From assembly GCF_900112305.1 (NCBI RefSeq), contig NZ_FOKT01000012.1, positions 1-64,000 of the forward strand: a DNA stretch of 64,000 bases. The letters are read 5' to 3'. Position numbers and translations under genes: made by a program. The DNA comes from Microbulbifer thermotolerans. GTDB taxonomy: Bacteria; Pseudomonadota; Gammaproteobacteria; Pseudomonadales; Cellvibrionaceae. Every line of letters begins with the position of its first letter. Position 1 is the stretch's first letter. This document shows positions 35,017-43,052 of this stretch, one piece after another. A model generated the notes under the pieces. The model was not told the DNA's origin, did no database searches, and saw only the letters and a program-made list of their open reading frames with translations.

Positions 35017-37170
35017 TTGCTAAGCGACCAACACAAAAAAGCCATTCAATCCGCCTACAGTCAGTTTCTCGCCGGCCGCGGCCTCAGGGCCCGCTACGGG
35101 CAGAAGCTGATGGTGGCGGCGATCGCGCGTACCCTGGGCGCAATCCGCCAGAATGCGAGCGGCGAGCGGGACAGTGGCCAGAGCGACGGCGATCATATCT
35201 GTGTGGTCGAAGCGGGCACTGGCACCGGCAAGACGGTGGCGTATTTGCTGGCTTCCATTCCCCTGGCCCAGGCGCGGGGTAAAACTCTGGTGGTATCCAC
35301 CGCAACGGTGGCGCTCCAGGAGCAGATCATCAACAAAGATTTGCCCGAGGTGGCGCGCCACAGCGGCCTGGAGTTCGATTTCATTCTGGCCAAGGGGCGC
35401 GGGCGGTACTTGTGTCTGTCTAAACTGGACCAACTGCTTTCCGGTTTCAGTGCCAGTGGCACAGGTGTGACTCTCAGCCTCTACGGTGACGAGCAGCCGC
35501 TGTTGGGAGAAGACACTGTGCTTCTCTACCGGGAAATGGCCGACAAACTCGCCACTGGTACCTGGGACGGCGACCGCGATAACTGGCCCGAGACCCTGGA
35601 TGCGGAAGATTGGAGCCGCATCACCACCGATCATCGCCAATGCAGCGGCCGCCGCTGCCCCCACGTGGGCAATTGCAGTTTCTTCCGCGCCCGCGACAGC
35701 CTTGGCAAGGCGCAGGTGATCGTGGCTAACCACGACCTGTTGCTGGCGGATCTGGCTTTGGGCGGCGGCGCCATACTGCCGCCTCCGGAAGAGACGATTT
35801 ATGTGCTTGACGAGGCCCACCACCTGCCGGACAAGGCGTTAAACCACTTCTCCCACCACAGTCGCGTCGGCGCCTCCAGTGGCTGGCTGGAACAGGCCAA
35901 CAAAAGCCTGGGACAGATGCTCGGTGAGATAGGTGATGGCGGTGATATAGACCGCTGTGGTGAGCAGCTGCCGGCGGTGCTTACGTCCGCCAAGCAGGGG
36001 CTGGAGCAGATGTGGCCGCTGATCGAGGAGTTGTGCGAGTTTGAAGCCGATGGCGGCAGCAGTTATTCCGGCGCCAGTGCCCGGCACCGTTTCGAGGGTG
36101 GTGTGGTGCCGGAACCCATGATGCAGCTGGCGGAAAAGCTGCGTGAAGATTTCGATGAACTGGAATCCCTGTTGGGCAAAATGTTGCAGGCGGCGCAAAA
36201 ACTGCTGGAGGATCCGCACTCGCCAGTGCCCGCGGTTGACCTGGAGCGCTGGTATCCGCAGCTGGGCAGTTGGTACGGGCGGGCGGAGGCCAACCTGCAA
36301 TTGTGGGCCAACTACGCGAGGCCGGACGCGGATGGCGCACTGCCCCAGGCGCGCTGGGTGACCCTGGTGGATTGGGGCGGGTCGCACGATTTTGAAGTGT
36401 GTAGCTCCCCCATACTGGCCGCGCGCACACTGGAGTACAGTTTGTGGCGGCGCTGCTATGGCGCCGTGCTGACCTCTGCGACCCTGACAGCGCTCGGTAA
36501 GTTCGACCGCCTGAAGTTGCGCGCCGGTACGCCGGACAATGCCAGCTACCAAGTGGTGCCCAGCCCCTTTGATTTTTCCCGCGCGGTGCTGAGGGTGCCC
36601 GCTTGCGCGGTGGATGCCGGCGATGCTGACGCGCATACAAACGCGGTGATCGACACCCTGCCGGATCTGCTGCAGGGAGACGGCGGCGCGCTGGTGCTTT
36701 TTTCCTCTCGGCGGCAGATGGAGACCGTCTATGAGGCGCTGCCCGGTACCTGGCGCAACCGCATTCTCATGCAGGGGCAGAGATCGCGCCAACAGCTGTT
36801 GGAAACACACAGGGACATTGTCGACGGTGGCGGCAGCAGTGTGCTTTTCGGTCTGGCCAGCTTCGCCGAGGGGCTGGATCTGCCCGGGGACTACTGCCGC
36901 CACGTGGTGATTGCCAAGTTGCCCTTCGCGGTGCCCGACGACCCCATTGAGGCGGCCCTGGCGGAGTGGATAGAAGCGCGTGGCGGCAATCCGTTTATGC
37001 AGATCACCGTGCCGGACGCGGCGCTGAAACTGGTGCAGGCCTGCGGCCGTCTGCTGCGCACAGAGGCCGATAGCGGTACTGTCACATTGCTGGACAGGCG
37101 CGTCGTCACCCGCCGTTACGGCCGCGCGATATTGGACTCCCTGCCGCCGTTTACGCGGCGCATAGAGTAA
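35017..37170 (+). CDS. dinG: ATP-dependent DNA helicase DinG
   Basis: A superfamily 2, XPD-like 5'-3' DNA helicase with a [4Fe-4S] cluster, active on R-loops and stalled forks. 717 residues, as in E. coli (716). Walker A is VEAGTGTGKTVAYLL (about 66-80), followed by VVSTATVALQEQI. The cluster cysteines are one in GRGRYLCLSK and three in CSGRRCPHVGNC. The DEAH box is VLDEAHHLPD, and helicase motifs V/VI are GLASFAEGLDLPG and QACGRLLRTEADSG. The start is a TTG with a weak ribosome-binding site; it fits the family N-terminus, but I am not certain of it. Confidence 0.94.
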   Translation: MLSDQHKKAIQSAYSQFLAGRGLRARYGQKLMVAAIARTLGAIRQNASGERDSGQSDGDHICVVEAGTGTGKTVAYLLASIPLAQARGKTLVVSTATVALQEQIINKDLPEVARHSGLEFDFILAKGRGRYLCLSKLDQLLSGFSASGTGVTLSLYGDEQPLLGEDTVLLYREMADKLATGTWDGDRDNWPETLDAEDWSRITTDHRQCSGRRCPHVGNCSFFRARDSLGKAQVIVANHDLLLADLALGGGAILPPPEETIYVLDEAHHLPDKALNHFSHHSRVGASSGWLEQANKSLGQMLGEIGDGGDIDRCGEQLPAVLTSAKQGLEQMWPLIEELCEFEADGGSSYSGASARHRFEGGVVPEPMMQLAEKLREDFDELESLLGKMLQAAQKLLEDPHSPVPAVDLERWYPQLGSWYGRAEANLQLWANYARPDADGALPQARWVTLVDWGGSHDFEVCSSPILAARTLEYSLWRRCYGAVLTSATLTALGKFDRLKLRAGTPDNASYQVVPSPFDFSRAVLRVPACAVDAGDADAHTNAVIDTLPDLLQGDGGALVLFSSRRQMETVYEALPGTWRNRILMQGQRSRQQLLETHRDIVDGGGSSVLFGLASFAEGLDLPGDYCRHVVIAKLPFAVPDDPIEAALAEWIEARGGNPFMQITVPDAALKLVQACGRLLRTEADSGTVTLLDRRVVTRRYGRAILDSLPPFTRRIE

Positions 37171-37244
37171 TCCAGAGTGCGCGTGGCCGTTTTTCGTTAG
37201 TGCGGCTGTCCGCACCTACAATGAACGCACATCGAGTATTGGTT

Positions 37245-37565
37245 ATGGAACGCATTTACAGCGAAGTCGCCGAGCAGCTGTTGCTGATTGAGGCGGAAAT
37301 GCGCCGTCTGGACCTCTGGGCCGCGCAGCCGCCCTCCGCGGAAGCGCTGGCGAGCACAGAGCCTTTTTGTGTGGATACCCTCACCCTGCCGCAGTGGCTG
37401 CAATTCATATTCCTGCCGCGCATGCGGCAGTTGATAGAGCGGGAGCTGCCGCTGCCCCGTCAGTGCGGTATTGCCCCCATGGCTGAAGAGTACTTTCGCG
37501 GCGACGCGGGGGGGAAACTGGTCGAGCGACTGGCCGAACTCGACGGCCGGCTGCAGCGGGGCTGA
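37245..37565 (+). CDS. yqcC: YqcC family protein (DUF446)
   Basis: 106 residues, matching the YqcC family: ERIYSEVAEQLLLIEAEMRRLDLW at the start, then TEPFCVDTLTLPQWLQFIFLPRM (about 42-64), the family hallmark, and IAPMAEEYFRG. A small soluble protein of unknown function, often encoded near the pseudouridine synthase gene truC, which is not seen here. I start at the ATG at 37245 because it aligns with the E. coli start; an ATG at 37221 is possible. Downstream of dinG, possibly co-transcribed. Confidence 0.85.
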   Translation: MERIYSEVAEQLLLIEAEMRRLDLWAAQPPSAEALASTEPFCVDTLTLPQWLQFIFLPRMRQLIERELPLPRQCGIAPMAEEYFRGDAGGKLVERLAELDGRLQRG

Positions 37566-37817
37566 GCGCAATGGAATCAGTTGGCGGTCCGCTCTGTTGA
37601 ATCGGTCACAGTTTTGTTTCTGTCATGAAGATAAGGTCCCGCCTCCCGTCCACAAGCGGACATCGAGCGGTATCTGGGGCCGTCGCTGTTCAGTGACCGG
37701 AGGGATGCGTTAATATCCCGCATTTGCACGCCGCGGGGGCGGGACTCTCCGGGTGACAAAAATACGGACAACCGGAATACCCAGGGGCGGCTGCAAAGCC
37801 ACAAGGTAGTAACAAGA

Positions 37818-38513
37818 ATGCGGACTTTTTCCCTCTTATGCGTGTTGCTGGCAACCCAGTTGCTGGCCGGTTGCGAGTCGTTGCAGTTTCCGTGGCTGGG
37901 TAAGCCGCCGGAGACGGAGCCCGCTGAAGCGGCTGCTGTCCCCGCCGCTGAAGAGGCCCTTCAGTGCCCCGAGCCTGTCGAAGTGGTCTGCGCCGAGCCT
38001 GAGGTCAAGGTAGTCGAAAGGGTCATCGAACGGCACTTCGAGAAAGTGGTCGAAGTACCTGTGGCCAAGGACAAGCTGGTACTCGGCACCGTCGAGACGG
38101 TTTCCATAGAGCCCGGTGGCCTCTCTTTGGACTCGGTGATTGATACCGGCTCGTCCACCTCCTCCCTGAACGCCAGGGATCTGACCCCTTTCGAGCGCGA
38201 CGGCAAGGAGTGGGTGCGGTTTAAGCTGATCCCCTCCGACAGCGCTGAAGGCGATGCGCCGGTGACCATAGAGCTGCCGGTCAAGCGCTATATGCGCGTG
38301 GCGCGCCCCGGCTTCGAGAGTCAGCGGCGCCCGGTCGTGGAAATGAATCTGACCATCGGCGATGTCACGCACATGGTCGAAGTCAATTTGACCGATAGGG
38401 GCAATTCCGATTTCCTTCTGCTGATCGGTCGCAATTTCCTCAAAGATGCAGCGGTGGTGGATGTGAGCAGACGCAATGTCCAAGGGGCGCCGAAAGTTCC
38501 GGTCGGCAAGTAG
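37818..38513 (+). CDS. Retropepsin-like aspartic protease lipoprotein
   Basis: 231 residues. The lipoprotein signal has lipobox LLAGC (C19); a Glu/Ala/Val-rich linker (about 30-90) carries it away from the membrane. The C-terminal domain (about 92-225) is of the ATP-dependent zinc protease/retropepsin-like family, with the catalytic DTG in SVIDTGSSTSSLNARDL, RPVVEMNLTIGD, and the closing LIGRNFLKDAAVVDVS. It heads a three-gene set with a transglutaminase-7TM protein and an ATP-grasp ligase, a grouping that recurs in Pseudomonas-type bacteria. It acts in the periplasm; its target is unknown. Confidence 0.86.
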   Translation: MRTFSLLCVLLATQLLAGCESLQFPWLGKPPETEPAEAAAVPAAEEALQCPEPVEVVCAEPEVKVVERVIERHFEKVVEVPVAKDKLVLGTVETVSIEPGGLSLDSVIDTGSSTSSLNARDLTPFERDGKEWVRFKLIPSDSAEGDAPVTIELPVKRYMRVARPGFESQRRPVVEMNLTIGDVTHMVEVNLTDRGNSDFLLLIGRNFLKDAAVVDVSRRNVQGAPKVPVGK

Positions 38514-38532
38514 CCTTGAATGAAGAACGCCC

Positions 38533-38554
38533 GGTGCCGCATTAGTGCGGCACC
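38533..38554. terminator. Perfect hairpin between retropepsin and transglutaminase genes
   Basis: 9-bp arms (GGTGCCGCA/TGCGGCACC) with a 4-nt loop, 19 bp after the retropepsin stop and 23 bp before the next start. There is no U tract. It may lower expression of downstream genes or protect the upstream mRNA. Its presence argues against the alternative start at 38545. Confidence 0.55.
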
Positions 38555-38577
38555 CGCAACACTATGGGGAATGGCGG

Positions 38578-40110
38578 ATGTCGCCACGCGCTCAGGTTTA
38601 TATTCTCGCAGTACTTCTCGCCCTAATGGGCATCGGTCTTACTATCTACAAAAATCGCGAACTGGGTTTTCCCCTGTTGCCCGGTGAATACCGCACCGTC
38701 TGGACCATCGAGGCGAAGGTGAGCTTCGACGCCGACGGCGGCCCGGTCAAAGCGGCGCTTACCCTCCCGCGGGAACAGCGCAATATGGAGGTGCTGGGGG
38801 AGTCCTTCAGTTCCTCCGGCTACGGTTTCAATATCATCCAGCAGGATGATGAATACCGCGCTATCTGGTCCCGCCGCACCGCCGCGGGGCGCCAGTCTCT
38901 CTTCTATCAGTTGGACGTCCATCAAACGCCTGGGGCGCCGCTGGAACAGCCGTTGGATCTCTCCACCGAGGTGCAGAAGCCCTTCCTCGGCGCCCGCGAG
39001 CAAGAGGCCGTGCGCCTGGCCATCTATTCGCTGGTGGACTTTGCCCGCGAGCGCTCCTCGGATACTGAGACTTTTACCACCCAGTTGCTCACGGCCCTCG
39101 GCGACACCGGAAATCAGGATCGCAACCTGATCTTTGGTTATTACAAAGACAAGTCCCTGGTGGACGTGGCCCTGCTGGTACTGGCGGTGGCGGAAATCCC
39201 CGCGCACCGCATCCGCGGCCTCTACCTGGAGGATGACCGCCGTCGCCTGGCCCCCGAGGATCTACTGGAAATCTACGATGGCAAACGCTGGGTGGTTTTT
39301 GAGCCCGTCAGTGGCTCGCCGGGCGTGCCGAAGAACTTCTTTATCTGGCAGCGCGGTGGAAAGAGCCTGCTGGATGTGGAGGGTGGGCGCAACTCCCAGG
39401 TGACCTTCTCCGTCATCGCCAACGACGTACCGGCGCGGGATGTGTCCATGCTTAAAACCAGCAAGGAAAAAGAGGCGCTGGTGGACTTTTCCATTTACAC
39501 CCTGCCGATTGAACAGCAGAGTATCTTCAAGCTGATACTGCTGGTGCCGGTGGGGGCGTTGGTGGTGGTCGTTCTGCGTGTTTTCGTCGGCCTGCGCACT
39601 TCGGGCACTTTTATGCCGGTGTTGCTCGCCATTGCCTTTATCGAAACGCAACTCTTTACCGGGCTGGCAATTTTCGTACTGATTTTGGTGCTTGGCCTCT
39701 GGGTGCGCTTTTACCTGAGCCGCCTCAATCTGTTGCTGGTGGCGAGAATCGCCGCCGTGGTGGTTACGGTGGTGATACTGATGGGGGCCATCAGTGTTGT
39801 CAGCTATAAGCTGGGAATCGAGCAGGCGCTGACGGTGACTTTCTTCCCAATGGTTATTCTCGCCTGGACTATCGAGCGCATGTCCATCGTCTGGGAGGAG
39901 GACGGCCCCTACGAAGTGGTGGTGCAAGCGGGCGGCAGCCTGTTGGTGGCGGTGTTGGCGTGGTGGGTGATGACCAACCGCTATATCGAGCACTGGACGT
40001 TCAATTTCCCGGAATTGCTGTTGGTACTGCTGGCGCTAATTCTGGTGATCGGCAACTATACCGGCTATCGGCTCGGCGAGCTGATGCGCTTCCGCCAATT
40101 GGTGAGGTGA
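38578..40110 (+). CDS. Inactive transglutaminase fused to seven transmembrane helices
   Basis: 510 residues. A first membrane helix (about 5-22), then a periplasmic transglutaminase-like domain (about 30-310), which in this family has lost the catalytic cysteine, and a C-terminal block of seven helices (about 325-505, from IFKLILLVPVGALVVVVLRV to LLLVLLALILVIGNYTGY). VGLRTSGTFMPVLLAIAF and ARIAAVVVTVVILMGAISV are typical of the 7TM_transglut family. The start at 38578 is supported by GGGGAATGGCGG before it. It lies between the retropepsin gene and the ATP-grasp gene, 7 bp before the latter, so the set is probably co-transcribed. Confidence 0.9.
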   Translation: MSPRAQVYILAVLLALMGIGLTIYKNRELGFPLLPGEYRTVWTIEAKVSFDADGGPVKAALTLPREQRNMEVLGESFSSSGYGFNIIQQDDEYRAIWSRRTAAGRQSLFYQLDVHQTPGAPLEQPLDLSTEVQKPFLGAREQEAVRLAIYSLVDFARERSSDTETFTTQLLTALGDTGNQDRNLIFGYYKDKSLVDVALLVLAVAEIPAHRIRGLYLEDDRRRLAPEDLLEIYDGKRWVVFEPVSGSPGVPKNFFIWQRGGKSLLDVEGGRNSQVTFSVIANDVPARDVSMLKTSKEKEALVDFSIYTLPIEQQSIFKLILLVPVGALVVVVLRVFVGLRTSGTFMPVLLAIAFIETQLFTGLAIFVLILVLGLWVRFYLSRLNLLLVARIAAVVVTVVILMGAISVVSYKLGIEQALTVTFFPMVILAWTIERMSIVWEEDGPYEVVVQAGGSLLVAVLAWWVMTNRYIEHWTFNFPELLLVLLALILVIGNYTGYRLGELMRFRQLVR

Positions 40111-40117
40111 GTCACCG

Positions 40118-41122
40118 ATGCAGGGTTTTTCCGCAAAGCACCTGATTGCCAAACTGCGCGGCGGCATTGTGTCTCCACTGGCGCTGCGCCGCATGGGGGT
40201 GTTGGGTATGAATGCGCGCAATGTGCACTATATCGCCCGCTACAACGACAGAAGCAAATACCCCATCGTCGATGACAAGCTGAACACCAAACGCGCAGCC
40301 AAGCGCTGTGGTATTCCATCGCCGGAACTGATCGCCGCCTTTGAGACCCAGCCGAGCCGTGCGCGGGTTATGGAGGTAATCGAGCCACTGTGGCAATTTG
40401 TGATCAAGCCAGCGCGTGGCTCCGGTGGTAAAGGCATTCTGGTGATTACTGGCCGCAATGGTGACCAATATGTGAAACCATCCGGCGCAGAGGTGACGGC
40501 ACTCGACATACTGCGTCATGTCAGCAATATCCACAGCGGTCTTTATAGCCTTGGCGGCAAGCCAGACCGGGTGATGATCGAGGCGTTGGTGGATTTTGAT
40601 CCGGTGTTCGACAACTACTCCTTCGAAGGTGTACCGGATATCCGTGTGATCGTTTTCCGCGGCTTTCCAGTGATGGCAATGCTGCGCTGCTCCACACACG
40701 ACTCCGACGGCAAGGCCAATCTGCACCAGGGGGCTGTCGGGGTGGGGATAGATCTCGCCACCGGGCGCAGTTGCCACGCAGTTCAGCGTGGCCTGCGTAT
40801 CGACAAGCATCCGGACACCTTAATGCCTTTCGATAAGTTGGAGGTGCCCGGCTGGCGGGATCTGGTGCGGCTGGCTGCCAGTTGCTACGAAATGACGGGG
40901 TTGGGCTATCTCGGTTGCGACATAGTGTTGGACCGTAACCGCGGACCGCTTCTGTTGGAAGCTAACGCCCGCCCAGGGTTGGCGATACAGGTCGCTAACG
41001 GTGTAGGTCTGGGTAAGCGGCTGCGCCACATCGAGGACTTTGATCTGGAACAACTGGAAAAAAATGTGGACGAACGGGTGGATTACGCCATGCGCCAGTT
41101 CGCTGCGGGCAGTGGCTGGTAG
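40118..41122 (+). CDS. Alpha-L-glutamate ligase-like ATP-grasp protein
   Basis: 334 residues, cytoplasmic, of the RimK-like ATP-grasp group that accompanies transglutaminase-7TM proteins. ATP-grasp marks are FVIKPARGSGGKGILVI (about 86-102, the phosphate-binding loop), MIEALVDFDPVF, PDIRVIVFRGFPVMAMLR (about 178-195), GVGIDLATG, and the metal-binding end LGYLGCDIVLDR with LLEANARPGLAIQ. It presumably joins an amino acid or peptide to an acceptor, perhaps a modification that the periplasmic retropepsin reads or reverses; that link is inference. It is followed by a strong bidirectional terminator. Confidence 0.88.
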   Translation: MQGFSAKHLIAKLRGGIVSPLALRRMGVLGMNARNVHYIARYNDRSKYPIVDDKLNTKRAAKRCGIPSPELIAAFETQPSRARVMEVIEPLWQFVIKPARGSGGKGILVITGRNGDQYVKPSGAEVTALDILRHVSNIHSGLYSLGGKPDRVMIEALVDFDPVFDNYSFEGVPDIRVIVFRGFPVMAMLRCSTHDSDGKANLHQGAVGVGIDLATGRSCHAVQRGLRIDKHPDTLMPFDKLEVPGWRDLVRLAASCYEMTGLGYLGCDIVLDRNRGPLLLEANARPGLAIQVANGVGLGKRLRHIEDFDLEQLEKNVDERVDYAMRQFAAGSGW

Positions 41123-41148
41123 GGAATTCCACCAGGAGGCAAAAAATA

Positions 41149-41177
41149 AAAAAGGGCGAACAAATGTTCGCCCTTTT
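41149..41177. terminator. Bidirectional intrinsic terminator
   Basis: An 8-bp stem (GGGCGAAC/GTTCGCCC) with a 4-nt loop, flanked by an A run on the left and a T run on the right. It separates the convergent ATP-grasp and desaturase genes and should end both transcripts. Confidence 0.92.
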
Positions 41178-41197
41178 TTATTTGGTTCAACCGGCGA

Positions 41198-42349
41198 TCA
41201 TTGGGTTGCGCTGACTGGGCAGAGATGGAACTGCTCCATCATGATTTGCAGGCGCTTGCGCTGCATGTTTAGGCTGTACTCCAGCTCTTTGACCCGGGTG
41301 CGGATGGCCGCGGACTCCCATTTTGCCAGCAGCCGCTCGCGCGCGTTTTCATAGCGGCGGGATTGCAGCTCTTTCCATTCGGCCAGGGCCGCGGCAAAGT
41401 CCTGTGCCTCCTTTTCCAGCACCCTGCGCCACCGCTCTTTATGGCTGGATTGTTGTAGCTTCTGCTCTGCGCGCTTGAACTGCATGGTCAGAATTGCCCG
41501 CTGGATGCGTATTGTGGGCACCGTTTTCAGATTGCGCGCCAACCCGAGCCAGCTCGCGGTTTTGATCAGCCATTTGGTGGGATCCCACTGATACCAGCGG
41601 ATGCCGTTGCGGTAGTCGGTCTGGAATATGTGGTGGTAGTTGTGGTAGCCCTCCCCGAAAGTAAAGAAGGCCAACAGATCGTTATCCCGCGCGGTATTTT
41701 CGTCGGTATAGGGACGGCGGCCCCACATATGCGCCAGGGAGTTGATAAAGAAAGTGGTGTGGTGGTTGACCACGATCCGCAGTACGCCGGCGAGCAGCAA
41801 CATGCCGATGATGTCACCGGTGAGCCAGCCGGCGAGGAGTGGCAGGCCCAAGTTCATGGCCAGAGTAATCGGAATGTAGTGGTTGTGCTGCCACATTACG
41901 ATCTTGTCCCGCTGCAGATCCTTGGCATTGCTGAAATCCACCTTGCCGCTTGGGTAATCCCGCAGCATCCAGCCGATATGGGAGAACCAGAAGCCGCGCT
42001 TGGCGGAGTAGGGATCTCGGTCGTTGTCGTCCACGTGGCGGTGATGACGGCGGTGTCCGGATGCCCAGATCAGGATGCTGTTTTGTAGTGTTGCGGCGCC
42101 GAAGAGGGCGAATATTAGGCGCAGGGACCAGTGCGCCTCATAGGTGCGGTGTGACCAGAGGCGGTGATAGCCGGCGGTAATAGAAAAGCCACAGAGCGCG
42201 CCGTAGACGGCAAAGGCCAGCCACTGGTACCAGTGATAGCCGTGGAAGATACCGTACAGGGGAACCAGGATCAGCGCTGCCAGCGCGGTGCTGGAAAACA
42301 GCAAAGTGGTGACCCACAGTCGTGGAGGGGTCTTGGAAACTGCATTCAT
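41198..42349 (-). CDS. Acyl-CoA/acyl-lipid delta-9 fatty acid desaturase
   Basis: A membrane-bound di-iron desaturase that introduces a cis double bond into saturated acyl chains, tuning membrane fluidity. From the ATG at 42347-42349 (AAAGGTCG upstream) it has 383 residues. The histidine boxes are complete: YHRLWSHRTYEAH, HRRHHRHVDDNDRDPYS, and EGYHNYHHIFQTDYRNG. Four helical membrane segments surround them. The C-terminal ~110 residues are charged and probably coiled-coil (FKRAEQKLQQSSHKERW), longer than in the minimal enzyme. The frame is open 30 codons further upstream, but that extension lacks family similarity. Confidence 0.93.
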   Translation of the reverse strand: MNAVSKTPPRLWVTTLLFSSTALAALILVPLYGIFHGYHWYQWLAFAVYGALCGFSITAGYHRLWSHRTYEAHWSLRLIFALFGAATLQNSILIWASGHRRHHRHVDDNDRDPYSAKRGFWFSHIGWMLRDYPSGKVDFSNAKDLQRDKIVMWQHNHYIPITLAMNLGLPLLAGWLTGDIIGMLLLAGVLRIVVNHHTTFFINSLAHMWGRRPYTDENTARDNDLLAFFTFGEGYHNYHHIFQTDYRNGIRWYQWDPTKWLIKTASWLGLARNLKTVPTIRIQRAILTMQFKRAEQKLQQSSHKERWRRVLEKEAQDFAAALAEWKELQSRRYENARERLLAKWESAAIRTRVKELEYSLNMQRKRLQIMMEQFHLCPVSATQ

Positions 42350-42622
42350 AGTACGACCTTTGTTGAACGCTACTGTGAAGTTGTCAGGTGGGACATTGTA
42401 GGTTGAGACCGATTGGTCGGGTATTTGGGTTTTTATCATCAGGGGGGAATGCTAACCCATCGGCAGGTGCCAGGCACCTTTGAAGGGGTGGTTTTGGGAA
42501 GTGAGTCCGCCTATGCCAATTTATGGTGCGTTGGCGCCATATATCGAACCTTGTTGGTTCAAGCTTCGCCAAATTTCTGCCACTGGCGTCCACAGAACTA
42601 CGAATTCGTGGGGAAACCAAAG
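42350..42622. promoter_or_regulatory. Upstream region with two similar inverted repeats
   Basis: Between the desaturase start and the sigma-54 promoter there is no gene. Two inverted repeats stand out: AGGTGCC-A-GGCACCT (42465-42479) and ATGGTGC-N4-GCGCCAT (42523-42540). Both have GGTGC/GCRCC half-sites. Their centres are about 59 bp apart and about 95-155 bp upstream of the sigma-54 core, the usual distance for enhancer-binding activator sites. The activator cannot be named. Confidence 0.45.
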
Positions 42623-42640
42623 TTGGCACGGGGCTTGCAA
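42623..42640 (+). promoter_or_regulatory. Sigma-54 (RpoN) promoter
   Basis: TTGGCACGGGGCTTGCAA matches the -24/-12 consensus TGGCACG-N4-TTGCW at every defined position, with the GG and GC elements correctly spaced. The predicted start is near 42650. The next gene on this strand begins at 43053, but a strong terminator at 42747-42771 lies in between, so the promoter appears to serve a short non-coding transcript. Confidence 0.85.
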
Positions 42641-42649
42641 TATTACTGG

Positions 42650-42771
42650 CGTGGGCCAAGAGGCCTGCGCTCCGGGAATCCATCACGGGGTTATAGCATA
42701 CGAAGACTGCGTGACTTCCCGTTTTCTCTCATCATCGCTGATTCTGGCCCCGCTTTGCGGGGCTTTTTTTT
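42650..42771 (+). ncRNA. Candidate sigma-54-dependent small RNA (~120 nt)
   Basis: Bounded by a consensus sigma-54 promoter and an intrinsic terminator. The interval can fold into three stems: GGGCC-AAGA-GGCCT (42653-42666); CGGGAA (42673-42678) with TTCCCG (42716-42721), enclosing CACG/CGTG (42684-42687 with 42710-42713); and the terminator hairpin. The unpaired stretch TTTTCTCTCATCATCGCTGA before the terminator is a possible Hfq/target-pairing site. No open frame of note lies inside. It lacks the AACAAYAA repeats of CrcZ-type Hfq/Crc sponges and does not resemble Qrr RNAs, the two best-known sigma-54-controlled sRNA types. The 5' end is predicted, not observed. Confidence 0.65.
42747..42771 (+). 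terminator. Strong intrinsic terminator of the candidate sRNA
   Basis: Stem GCCCCGC/GCGGGGC with a 3-nt loop (42747-42763), followed by eight T residues (42764-42771). The upstream side is not A rich, so it is directional for rightward transcription. Confidence 0.92.
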
Positions 42772-43052
42772 AATCTTTCCTGTATATAGCAATTGATCGT
42801 ATAGGTCAATACTTAATCAGCCCTTACGCAAATTTTTTCAGTGGTATTGCGAAAACCGGCGCAGCTGCTGGCTGCGGTCTTTTCACGGCAAGCTATTAAT
42901 GCTTCACTAAGCAGCCTCCGATAAATTCGACCGAAAGCTCCTCGTTGGTCCCGGCGTTGCGCTTCTCACGCCCACGCGGAGGGTTTTCATTGTCGGGAGC
43001 GAATGGACCAGAGCTTCGCTAACCGAGATAGAAGCGTATAAAAGAGAAATAC
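42772..43052. other. Leader region of the histidine kinase gene
   Basis: About 280 bases without a gene. It contains a short fragment resembling a repeat end (GCCTCCGATAAATTCG, about 42916-42931). An A+T-rich stretch (42772-42845) could hold a promoter, but I cannot assign -35/-10 boxes with confidence. AGAGAAAT precedes the GTG start at 43053. Confidence 0.45.

Noticed and set aside
42413..42796. 127-residue frame over the sigma-54 promoter and sRNA
   Set aside because: The frame crosses the promoter and the terminator hairpin, so it could not be translated from one message; no domain or ribosome-binding site.
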